Source: Candidatus Zixiibacteriota bacterium (lineage in GTDB: Bacteria; Zixibacteria; MSB-5A5; GN15; JACZUZ01). Taken from it: a stretch of 6,923 nucleotides of DNA. The notes under the pieces were generated by a model. That model did no database searches, was not told where the DNA came from, and saw only the letters and a program-made list of their open reading frames with translations. Positions within the stretch are counted from its first letter, which is position 1. Each line of letters starts with the position of its first letter. The position numbers and the translations under genes are program-made. Shown here piece after piece: positions 1 through 6,104 of this stretch. The DNA lies in the NCBI GenBank assembly GCA_022572905.1, contig JACZUZ010000104.1:1-6923 (forward strand), given 5' to 3'.

Positions 1-63
1 CAAAGAGCGGTAGCCTGCAAACGGTATCGCGGAGGGTGGTGTGATTTGTGAATTATATTTCAT
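1..63 (-). CDS. Possible start of a further minus-strand gene (truncated by window edge)
   Basis: An ATG at 63 on the minus strand opens a frame that stays open for 21 codons to the window edge, reading MKYNSQITPPSAIPFAGYRS. GAAAG lies 4 nt before it, and it begins 41 bp after the htrA stop. The piece is too short to recognise, and the open frame could be chance. No other gene is visible in the first 104 bases, and I see no strong terminator after htrA. Confidence 0.25.
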   Translation of the reverse strand, partial: MKYNSQITPPSAIPFAGYRSL

Positions 64-104
64 TTATCTTTCAAACATCGCCGGATAGTTCTTGAATATC
101 ATTT

Positions 105-1535
105 TCAATCATTCTTCGAATCTGAACTCTTTTCATCCGGTAACTTGATAAGCGCGTATCTGGTTGCGCTTCCTCTTCGCACTGTCAACAACGCCGGTTT
201 CTTTTGCTCATTGATCAGTCTGCTATATACCTCAAAAAACGATTTCAAGCGCGGAGTTTCGGTATCACCAATCATTGTGATTATGTCACCGGAAAACAAT
301 CCGCTCGTCGCAGCTGGACCGGGGCGGCGAACACCCGAAACAAAAACACCTTCGCGGCTTTGCAGATTAAAATCAAGACTCATTTGCTGAGTGATTTCCT
401 TAATAGTAAACCCCCACTCTTTGCATTCGCGATCCTCTCCCATTATCTCGCCCAATTCCTTTGTGAGAACTTTGACTAGAAAATTTTCATCGCGACGCCG
501 AACATTTAGGACAATAGTTGACCCCGAAGGATAATCAGCAATTGTTTTGTTGATTCTGGGGATTTCCTCAACAAAGCGCGCCGAAATTGGTGTGCCGTCA
601 ATAGCTTCTATTATGTCTCCGGCCCGAAGACCGATTTCATCGGCCGGGCTATCCGGATCTACAGATGAGATCAGAGCGCCATCGCCAATGTTAGATCCGA
701 ACCATCCTTCGAGGTCCTGCATTGGTTGGAAATTAATCCCTACCCAACTTCGCTCCACTTTCCCGTATTTGATCAATTGCTCGGTAACTTCCCGCACAAT
801 ATTTGAGGGGATTGAAAAGCCAAGATTGTTAGCGAATAATGTGGCTCTACTGTTTATGCCCACTACTCTTCCGCCCAGATCAACCAGCGGTCCACCGGAG
901 TTCCCGGGATTTATGGCCGCGTCGGTTTGCAACCAGGTATTGTATTGACCCGTGCGTTCGCCCGAAGGCAATCGGACATCGTCCGAGAAATAGCGATCGA
1001 CGGTTGAGATTACGCCGAATGAAAGAGAGCGGGAAAGCGCCAGAGGGGAGCCCATGGCGAGCACAAATTGTCCTACCTGCAATGAATCTGAGTCTCCAAA
1101 GCTGGCAACCTCAAGCTTACCCGTGTATTCATCAAGATTGAGCTTTATTACAGCAAGATCGGTTAGCGGATCTCCGCCCACCAGCGTCGCGGACACTTGC
1201 TCCTTATCTGCCATTGTGCAAAGAATTCTTTCAGCTCTGCCAGCCACATGGTAATTGGTGACTACGTATCCTTCTTTATGGATAACCACTCCCGAACCAA
1301 CTACAGATTGCTTCTGAAGTTTGCCGGTGTTGTAGTCCGAGACGACCGGCTGAATATGAACCAGAGCTGGCAGAACCCGATCTCTGGCTCGATAAACATC
1401 ACTTTGCAGTGGTGCAATCGGGCCGCAGATCGCGGGAGCGGATAAAATCATGAACACAAACCCAGCGAGAATCGGAAGGCTCGGAGTTGACTTTGCAGTT
1501 GACAAATACCCAGGTGATTTTTTCAGGCGGTGCAT
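105..1535 (-). CDS. htrA: Periplasmic serine protease/chaperone, HtrA/DegP (Do) family
   Basis: This protease degrades or refolds damaged proteins in the periplasm. The 476 residues match the DegP length. A signal peptide (basic start, hydrophobic 19-33, likely cleavage near Ala35-Ile36-Cys37-Gly38) is followed by a trypsin-like domain at about 48-255. The triad is complete: His96 in TNYHV, Asp126 in LTDLAV and Ser213 in GNSGGP. The activation loop RSLSFGVIS (169-177) is also typical. PDZ1 spans about 262-358 (GALISSVDPDSPADEIGLRAGDII) and PDZ2 about 372-465 (GVFVSGVRRPGPAATSGLFSGDII). The two PDZ domains favour the DegP/DegQ class over the single-PDZ DegS class. The ATG at 1535 has only a weak purine stretch (GAAAG, 7 nt away). 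HtrA genes are classic members of envelope-stress sigma regulons, which fits the sigma factor upstream, though control by it is not shown. Confidence 0.95.
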   Translation of the reverse strand: MHRLKKSPGYLSTAKSTPSLPILAGFVFMILSAPAICGPIAPLQSDVYRARDRVLPALVHIQPVVSDYNTGKLQKQSVVGSGVVIHKEGYVVTNYHVAGRAERILCTMADKEQVSATLVGGDPLTDLAVIKLNLDEYTGKLEVASFGDSDSLQVGQFVLAMGSPLALSRSLSFGVISTVDRYFSDDVRLPSGERTGQYNTWLQTDAAINPGNSGGPLVDLGGRVVGINSRATLFANNLGFSIPSNIVREVTEQLIKYGKVERSWVGINFQPMQDLEGWFGSNIGDGALISSVDPDSPADEIGLRAGDIIEAIDGTPISARFVEEIPRINKTIADYPSGSTIVLNVRRRDENFLVKVLTKELGEIMGEDRECKEWGFTIKEITQQMSLDFNLQSREGVFVSGVRRPGPAATSGLFSGDIITMIGDTETPRLKSFFEVYSRLINEQKKPALLTVRRGSATRYALIKLPDEKSSDSKND

Positions 1536-1813
1536 ATATATTCTTTCGGTATAATTACTTGTAATTTGACTGTGGGCGTTAAGGAGACATCCGCGATTTT
1601 CGACAGCTGTCTCAATTCCAGAGTAATAAGCCTCAATTTACGTTGCAAGACAATAGAGCTTACTTTCGTCTCTCATCGAAATAATTGTCAATCAAGGAAC
1701 ACATCCCACTTCATTTCTTTCCGGAAAATATAATTTATGTCTCCGGACGTCCGCAAAGACAAGGACAGACATGCCCCGAAGTTATACGAAAATGAGCTCG
1801 GTATGGATATAGC
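1536..1813. other. Non-coding region upstream of the HtrA gene
   Basis: These 278 bp separate the bactofilin-like gene from htrA, and I see no gene in them. They hold three perfect 10 bp palindromes: GACAGCTGTC (1602-1611), TTTCCGGAAA (1718-1727) and CGGACGTCCG (1744-1753). On the minus strand a consensus TTGACA (1691-1686) lacks a recognisable -10 at normal spacing, so no promoter is assigned. A bulged hairpin (1737-1772, ATGTCT with AGACAT, and GTCC with GGAC inside) is followed on the minus strand by AAATTATATTTT. It could be a weak terminator for the upstream unit. The length and the palindromes suggest that htrA has its own promoter. Confidence 0.5.
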
Positions 1814-3145
1814 TTATGCCGCTGAGCCGGATGTTTCCGGCGGGCTGGGAATCGGCGGAGGCGTGGGCGGAGGCGGGGCGACTTCGGCGTGTTCGTCGGG
1901 TCCGGGAGGAGAGTATTCCCTGCGTCCGAATCTGGTCAGAAACACTCCCCCAATCCCAGAGAACACCGCCGGGATCGAATAGAGAATTGAGGCTACCAGA
2001 AAGAATATCCCCCATCCTTCAAGAAATTCTGAAGAGCTATCTATTAGCATAACGGCGATCATCCATAACCCAATTAGCATAGACGCTCCGACAACAATCT
2101 GGCGAAGCTGCGATGCGTTTTCCTCGCCATAAGCTCTCAAAGCGAATTTGCCACTAAGCTGAGTAAATGCCACCAAACCCAGAAGAAGTCCGACGGGAAA
2201 AGCCAATACCGCCAGTATTGCTATGGGGATTCCTACGATAGTGGCGGACACCAAGCCAACCGCCGGACCAAACAGGAAGCAAACCAACAACCCTATCATT
2301 GTCGCTCGCAGCGGGTATCCATCGATAACTAAGCTGATTCTGGAAACGATCACTGGCTTCACGGATATTGCGACAAAAGCCACTACCAGGAACCCTATCA
2401 GGATCGCCGCAAATACTGCGACAGCTCCAAGATTAATTATAACTCCCAACCTGTCGTCGTCTAAGTCCGGCAAGCCGGGGAGCGTCGGCATGTCTTCCTC
2501 CCCTTCCGTTCCGGTGATAATACCTCCGTCGCGAACTCTGATTCGAGGCGCAATAGCGTCGCCATCTATCATTCCGGTCGGGCTAACTATAATCGCTTCC
2601 TGCGAAATCACATCGCCTTCAACAAGACCGTGCACGATTACTTTTCCGCGAGCGGTGATAGAGCGCGTGACATATTCGTCCACATTGATGCGAATATCAT
2701 GGACGCTAACGCGGGGGATTTTTCTTAAGTGAGTGGCCCACTCTTCGGGGCGATTTTCAAGCTCGTCGCTGTAGTCGGGATAATCGAATCCTTCTCTATC
2801 TCTTTCACGAGCAATACTCCGCTGCTCTGACCTACCCAATTTTTCGAACGTTTCAGATCGAATGTCATAGCGCCAATAATCGCCTTGTATGTCGCGCGAT
2901 CTTATTTTTCCACGTCTAACTTCGGTGCGAATGAAAACTGTATCGTCGCTTATTGTGTCGGCGCTTAATTCTCCTTTGGCTAATACTGGCGCATTTGCCG
3001 TCGATACAGAAACAACCGATGTAGATGAAATTGAATCAATTGATGCGGACTCAGAGTACAGATTGGATATCGAAATAGAGTGCGTCGCCAGTGCGCCGCA
3101 GGCGAACAACAAAAGTTTCGATCCTGACAGAGCGAAAATCTTCAA
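1814..3145 (-). CDS. Exported membrane protein with bactofilin-like (polymer-forming) domain
   Basis: The protein has 443 residues and starts at TTG. A short N-terminal signal segment (KIFALSGSKLLLFACGALA, 2-20) is followed by a Ser/Thr-rich stretch (23-49) and a charged region (75-145) rich in Arg, Asp and Glu. A bactofilin-like repeat block follows at about 148-212, with the alternating hydrophobic and glycine pattern ARGKVIVHGLVEGDVI and IDGDAIAPRIRVRDGGIITG. After an acidic linker come about five membrane helices (235-260, 282-301, 302-325, 349-368 and 378-404), then a proline-rich tail (412-437, with PPPPTPPPIP). Classical bactofilins are cytoplasmic and lack a signal peptide. Here the beta-helix should face the periplasm and be tethered to the membrane. 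Cys16 in LFAC could be a lipoprotein cysteine, but Phe at -2 is atypical. It ends the sigma unit, 1 bp after the DUF4097 stop. Function unknown; an envelope scaffold is my inference. Confidence 0.75.
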   Translation of the reverse strand: MKIFALSGSKLLLFACGALATHSISISNLYSESASIDSISSTSVVSVSTANAPVLAKGELSADTISDDTVFIRTEVRRGKIRSRDIQGDYWRYDIRSETFEKLGRSEQRSIARERDREGFDYPDYSDELENRPEEWATHLRKIPRVSVHDIRINVDEYVTRSITARGKVIVHGLVEGDVISQEAIIVSPTGMIDGDAIAPRIRVRDGGIITGTEGEEDMPTLPGLPDLDDDRLGVIINLGAVAVFAAILIGFLVVAFVAISVKPVIVSRISLVIDGYPLRATMIGLLVCFLFGPAVGLVSATIVGIPIAILAVLAFPVGLLLGLVAFTQLSGKFALRAYGEENASQLRQIVVGASMLIGLWMIAVMLIDSSSEFLEGWGIFFLVASILYSIPAVFSGIGGVFLTRFGRREYSPPGPDEHAEVAPPPPTPPPIPSPPETSGSAA

Positions 3146-3146
3146 T

Positions 3147-4319
3147 TTACTCTCTCCATCCTACTTTGATATCTCCAGTATCGGTTCTAATTGTAACACG
3201 CGGTCCGCCTGCGCCAAAAGTACCCTTAAGCTCTCGCTTCGAAAAATGATCCACTTCTAATGGAAGACCATGCGTATCAATATCTCCGGAGAGCGTGGAA
3301 ATAGTTATTTCTCCTCCGGCGCCGCGCGGAATTAACAGCTTTATCCGACCCGATATTGTTTCCAGATTGAAATCACTCTCGGAATACAGTTCAGTGGATA
3401 CGTTAAGCTCTCCGGAATGAGTGGAAATATCCAGAGCTCCCTCTTCCTGCTCGACCACAATTTTGCCGGATGTGGATTTGAGCCTGGCGTTGCCGCGCAG
3501 GTTGCGAATTTTAATGTCACCGGAAGTCTGAATAATTGTCACTTTACCGAAAATAAAGTCACCGATAGTCTTTCCGGAGCCCGAATGCATAACGACAGCG
3601 CCGGTAATTGACGTAAATGTGACATCGGATGTAGTGGAAGTTATTTCAATATCCCCGTCAATATCAGACAGATCGACTGTGCCCGAGGTTGTCTCCAGAG
3701 CCAGACCGCCGAGAAGATTTTTGACAACTATTTCGCCAGAGTTAACGGAAATATCAACTGCGCCAACGAGCCCGCCCAGAAATACGTCACCTTTGACACT
3801 GGAGATTGTTACGTCGCACTCCCTGGGAACGGTTATGTCATAATCTACCGCAACAAACCAGTCTTTGCCGGACCCGATCAACTTGTCCCAAATGCTGCGT
3901 TTGGGGTCTTCCAATTCCCCAACAATCGTTTCAATGATCGCTCGTTTACCTTTGGTGAATATTTTCAGCTCAATTTTATCGACAATGCGCTCGGCCTCGG
4001 CCTCGTCGGCCGCCTGCACTATCTTCCTGGAGCGAACAATTATTCGGTCAAGCCCGGTGGCGCCTGCGTTTATTGTGATATTCCCTGAGATGTTCTTCAC
4101 ATGCAGAGAAACGCTAGCGCCAACGTCCACCTGTTTCTCATAATCAAATTGATATGTCTTAGCTTCACCCTGATCAAAAGACGCAAGAGCAAAAGCTAAA
4201 ACGAGGAACGCAAGAGCGCTCATCCGAAACGACGACGTGATTTCAGTAGTAGGCCCGGATTCTTGGTCGCCGAATCCATTATACCTGCGTACGCTCCTGA
4301 TGAATCTATTTACAGCCAT
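3147..4319 (-). CDS. Exported DUF4097 beta-strand-repeat protein (adhesin-like)
   Basis: The 390-residue protein has a hydrophobic helix at about 33-47 followed by an A-x-A-like site near Gly51-Glu52-Ala53, then a long series of short beta strands joined by S/T-G-D/E/K/T turns. Examples are ISGNI (77), VKGDV (175), NSGEI (193), TSGTV (211), TSGDI (265), TSGKI (283), HSGEL (301), ISGRI (322), LSGDI (343) and TGDIKV (381). This ladder is typical of DUF4097, predicted to fold as a beta-helix or sandwich outside the cytoplasm. Function in the family is poorly known; the LiaX-type members bind envelope-stress ligands. The ATG at 4319 has GAGGAA 11 nt upstream plus an AGGAA touching it, and sits 3 bp after the sigma stop. 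A second ATG at 4223 (Met33) would give a conventional signal peptide but lacks a ribosome site. The residues before Met33 could be a cytoplasmic tail. Confidence 0.8.
   Translation of the reverse strand: MAVNRFIRSVRRYNGFGDQESGPTTEITSSFRMSALAFLVLAFALASFDQGEAKTYQFDYEKQVDVGASVSLHVKNISGNITINAGATGLDRIIVRSRKIVQAADEAEAERIVDKIELKIFTKGKRAIIETIVGELEDPKRSIWDKLIGSGKDWFVAVDYDITVPRECDVTISSVKGDVFLGGLVGAVDISVNSGEIVVKNLLGGLALETTSGTVDLSDIDGDIEITSTTSDVTFTSITGAVVMHSGSGKTIGDFIFGKVTIIQTSGDIKIRNLRGNARLKSTSGKIVVEQEEGALDISTHSGELNVSTELYSESDFNLETISGRIKLLIPRGAGGEITISTLSGDIDTHGLPLEVDHFSKRELKGTFGAGGPRVTIRTDTGDIKVGWRE
3150..3157 (-). promoter_or_regulatory. Ribosome binding site fixing the TTG start of the bactofilin-like gene
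   Basis: GGAGAGAG on the minus strand is followed by TAAA and then TTG at 3145. The GGAG core lies 8 nt from the TTG. It lies inside the last codons of the DUF4097 gene, whose TAA stop sits between the site and the TTG, so translation of the two genes is probably coupled. No in-frame ATG occurs before the signal peptide, which supports TTG as the true start. Confidence 0.7.
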
Positions 4320-4322
4320 TTC

Positions 4323-4886
4323 CTAGCGAATTCCTCTCAGTGATTTCTTGAGTAATTCTCGCGCCCTGAAAATGCGCGCCTTGACAGTCCCAACCGGAAC
4401 ATTCAGTAGTTCGGCTATTTCATCATACGATTTATCATCCTGATGGCGATAGACTATTACCTGTCGGTATTTCTCCGGGAGGGAATTGATTGCGCTTTCG
4501 ATTGAAATCATCTTTTGCTTGGCTTCGTATTCCCGCTCCGGATGATACGAATAGTCCGGTATCTCTACTTCGACTTGTCCCTCCTCAGTCTCCACTGCCT
4601 GATCGAGAGATAAGGCCTGAATTCGGCGCTTTCGCAGATGGTCAATTGACGTATTCGCGGCGATTTTGCAAAGCCAGGTGGAGAAGCGATATTCTGACCG
4701 GTATGACGACAATGCTGCGAAAGCTTTCATAAAACTTTCCTGAGTAATATCCCGCGCGGTTTCTTCATTGCGAACTATCTTAAAAGCGACATGATACACC
4801 GTTTTCTCATAGCGCGTCATCAACTTGCGATACGCCTGCTGACTGCCCTCCAGAGCCTCGGCGATTATCTGAGCGTCATCGGCCAT
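4323..4886 (-). CDS. ECF sigma factor, RpoE/SigW-like (sigma-70 family)
   Basis: This alternative sigma factor directs RNA polymerase to a stress or envelope regulon. With the ATG at 4886 the product is 187 residues, the usual length for group 4 sigma factors. The sigma-2 region spans about residues 20-88 and contains the DITQESFMKAF core-binding helix (46-56), the FSTWLCKIAANTSIDHLRKRR block (-10 recognition, 68-88). Sigma-4 spans about 127-184, with LPEKYRQVI (136-144) and the helix-turn-helix around YDEIAELLNVPVGTVKARIFRAR (154-176). No sigma-3 region is present. The frame stays open upstream to a TTG at 5027, but those 47 residues have no family resemblance and overlap the likely promoter, so the ATG is preferred. 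The nearest Shine-Dalgarno is weak (GGA, 10 nt away). No zinc-finger anti-sigma gene follows; a DUF4097 gene begins 3 bp downstream. Confidence 0.92.
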   Translation of the reverse strand: MADDAQIIAEALEGSQQAYRKLMTRYEKTVYHVAFKIVRNEETARDITQESFMKAFAALSSYRSEYRFSTWLCKIAANTSIDHLRKRRIQALSLDQAVETEEGQVEVEIPDYSYHPEREYEAKQKMISIESAINSLPEKYRQVIVYRHQDDKSYDEIAELLNVPVGTVKARIFRARELLKKSLRGIR

Positions 4887-4941
4887 CAGTCTGCTATCCA
4901 AAACTACGATTTTCCTTCCAATCGGTTTCAATCCAAATTCA

Positions 4942-4988
4942 GGGCGGTTTTCGTGGAAATTGCCTCCGATTTCAAAAGATGACCGCCC
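4942..4988 (-). promoter_or_regulatory. Nested inverted repeat in the sigma factor leader
   Basis: The minus-strand sequence GGGCGGT (4988-4982) pairs perfectly with ACCGCCC (4948-4942), extendable by a G-U pair. Within the 33 nt between them GAAAT and ATTTC form an inner 5 bp stem whose 8 nt loop, CGGAGGCA, holds a strong Shine-Dalgarno core (GGAGG). No ATG, GTG or TTG lies at a normal distance after that core. If the proposed promoter is right, the structure lies close to the 5' end of the transcript. Its role is unknown. Confidence 0.35.
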
Positions 4989-5005
4989 CCGGAAATTCCA
5001 AGCCC

Positions 5006-5035
5006 AATATACAGATGAGCGATTCAACTTCCCAA
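5006..5035 (-). promoter_or_regulatory. Candidate sigma-70 type promoter of the sigma factor unit
   Basis: On the minus strand TTGGGA (5035-5030, 4 of 6 match to TTGACA) is followed after 18 nt by TATATT (5011-5006, 5 of 6 match to TATAAT). Transcription would begin near 4999. That gives a leader of about 113 nt before the ATG at 4886 and excludes the upstream TTG at 5027 as a start. Prediction is from consensus only, and promoter rules for this phylum are unknown to me. Confidence 0.35.
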
Positions 5036-5089
5036 TCCGACGGTCTCGCTCTTTGCGAGGACACGGAGTATGACTAATCTGAAAAAAGG

Positions 5090-5503
5090 CTATCGCAAAT
5101 AGAGCATTGAGTAGACTGCTATACCGGAAATCGATACAAACATCCAGACCGGCCAGACAATGCGGGCCAGACGTTTGTGGCGCTCGAAATCATCCTTAAA
5201 GGCTCTGACAACCAGTACCACTACGAATGGAGCCACTACAATGGCGAGAATTACATGAGGGATGAGAATAGCAAAGTACAAGGGTCGGGTCCAATCGTGA
5301 AAAGGATATGGCACAGAGCCGACCTCTAAATGATAAGTTATATAACTCGTCAAAAATAGACCTGAACAGATCAGAGCAAATAGCATTATTTTCTTGTGGA
5401 GCGCTTTGTTTTTTCGCTTGATCTGAACGAATCCGGCCAGAAGAGCGGATGCGGTGATAAAATTCAGCGCTACATTCAATGTGGGCAAGTCGCTATAACT
5501 CAT
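5090..5503 (-). CDS. ctaM: DUF420 membrane protein, CtaM/YozB-like oxidase maturation factor
   Basis: The protein is a 137-residue integral membrane protein with four helices (about 6-28, 37-57, 76-99 and 115-135). It carries the DUF420 pattern: LPTLNVALN at 6-14, His36 in ALHKK, TYH at 56-58, RPLYFAILIPH at 73-83, and the RHKRLAR-x-VWPVW block at 108-120 leading to the last helix. The conserved histidines (36, 58, 83, 109) suggest heme or metal binding, which is inferred. In Firmicutes the homologue CtaM is needed for activity of aa3-type oxidases, acting after heme A synthesis. Position directly after ctaA and sco supports the same job here. The ATG overlaps the sco stop as ATGA, which implies translational coupling. 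A T-run (5082-5087) begins 2 nt after the TAG stop, preceded only by a 4 bp stem. Confidence 0.9.
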   Translation of the reverse strand: MSYSDLPTLNVALNFITASALLAGFVQIKRKNKALHKKIMLFALICSGLFLTSYITYHLEVGSVPYPFHDWTRPLYFAILIPHVILAIVVAPFVVVLVVRAFKDDFERHKRLARIVWPVWMFVSISGIAVYSMLYLR

Positions 5504-6102
5504 ACGCCCGAATTCAAAAGTTCGATTATGTCCGACTTGAGAGTTTCGATATTCTGATCATCGCCGCTTTCATAATAGCCGCGAATCCGACCGGACCTGT
5601 CAACCAGAATGAATTTGCTACTGTGCTGAAAGGGCAATTCTCCACCCAGCTTGAATCCATCCGTGTATAGAGAAGTTACTTCCTCCAATGACATTCGGAC
5701 GAATTTCCAGCGGTTATCATTCACGCCGAAACGCATTGAAAATTCGCGAAGCGCCGCGAGAGAATCATTGTCCGGATCAACAGACATTGAAAGGAACTGA
5801 ATCTCCTCGTTCTCTCTGTAAAGTTCATAGAGTTCGGACATGCGCTCGCACATCGAGGGACAGAGAGCAGGACAGCTTGTGAAAATGAAATCCACTATAG
5901 TTATTTTTTCATTCAGATTTGCCCTGACGTAATCACTGCCGAAACTCTCAATTCCGGAAAAATTCGGAATTTCCGAGAAAATCGGAATCTCCGATCGCGA
6001 TGAGTCGGCGTTTTCCATAACAAAGAGTGTGGTTGCTCCCAGGAATAACGCAGCCAAACCGACAACAATTATGATTTTTGAAGTTCTTAGTGAATCAGCC
6101 AT
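5500..6102 (-). CDS. sco: SCO1/SenC/PrrC copper chaperone for cytochrome c oxidase
   Basis: This is a membrane-anchored thioredoxin-fold protein that delivers copper to, or reduces, the CuA site of oxidase subunit II on the outer face of the membrane. The 200 residues begin with a single N-terminal helix (10-29) after a short basic stretch, giving an N-in anchor. The metal-binding motif is Cys77-Pro-Ala-Leu-Cys81 within FTSCPALCPSMC. The third ligand, His160, lies in the QHSSKFILVDRSGRIRGYY block, and SVDPDNDS (107-114) is the usual SCO strand-turn. All three ligands are present, so the protein should be functional. An extra Cys85 follows the motif. Residues 37-54 form a three-fold hexapeptide repeat in the linker. 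The start ATG lies 2 bp after the ctaA stop, with only a weak purine-rich AAGAAAG upstream. The TGA stop overlaps the ATG of the next gene. Confidence 0.95.
   Translation of the reverse strand: MADSLRTSKIIIVVGLAALFLGATTLFVMENADSSRSEIPIFSEIPNFSGIESFGSDYVRANLNEKITIVDFIFTSCPALCPSMCERMSELYELYRENEEIQFLSMSVDPDNDSLAALREFSMRFGVNDNRWKFVRMSLEEVTSLYTDGFKLGGELPFQHSSKFILVDRSGRIRGYYESGDDQNIETLKSDIIELLNSGV
5941..5994 (-). repeat. Three tandem 18 bp units inside the SCO linker
   Basis: Three consecutive 18 bp units encode S-E-I-P-I-F, S-E-I-P-N-F and S-G-I-E-S-F (residues 37-54). The first two units differ at few positions, and each contains the dyad TCGGA-N3-TCCGA. The third is diverged. The block sits between the membrane helix and the thioredoxin fold. 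Part of it coincides with the P-x-F linker motif commonly seen before the SCO domain, so only the duplication is unusual. Confidence 0.6.
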
Positions 6103-6104
6103 GG

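Noticed and set aside
1..45. tRNA-like text on the plus strand (GAGCGGTAGCCTGCAAACGG)
   Set aside because: It looks like a D-arm next to a GCA anticodon, but the spacing is too short, the anticodon stem does not pair and no T-arm follows.
1607..1620. GG-N10-GC spacing on the minus strand (in TGGAATTGAGACAGCT), like a sigma-54 promoter
   Set aside because: Beyond the two dinucleotides the match to TGGCAC-N5-TTGC is poor, and no sigma-54 activator is present nearby.
1737..1982. Open frames on the plus strand and in other frames across the bactofilin-like tail, such as a glycine-rich 81-residue frame
   Set aside because: They are complements of the proline-rich minus-strand coding sequence, without ribosome sites or recognisable domains.
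1608..5000. Shared GGAATT elements upstream of the sigma gene and htrA as ECF promoters
   Set aside because: The hexamer recurs in both regions, but no common -10 element lies at 15-17 nt spacing, so autoregulation cannot be claimed from it.
4884..5027. The 47-codon upstream extension of the sigma factor beginning at TTG 5027
   Set aside because: It begins with TTG, has no clear ribosome site and no resemblance to sigma factors. It overlaps the best promoter candidate, and the ATG at 4886 gives the standard length of 187 residues.
5045..5059. Short inverted repeat CTCGC-N5-GCGAG between DUF420 and the sigma gene
   Set aside because: The stem is only 5 bp and no T-run follows on either strand at the right distance, so it is not convincing as a terminator.
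5082..5100. T6 run just after the DUF420 stop, as an intrinsic terminator
   Set aside because: The only stem before it is 4 bp (CTAT with ATAG) and overlaps the stop codon. It is too weak to call, though some termination here would fit the gene layout.
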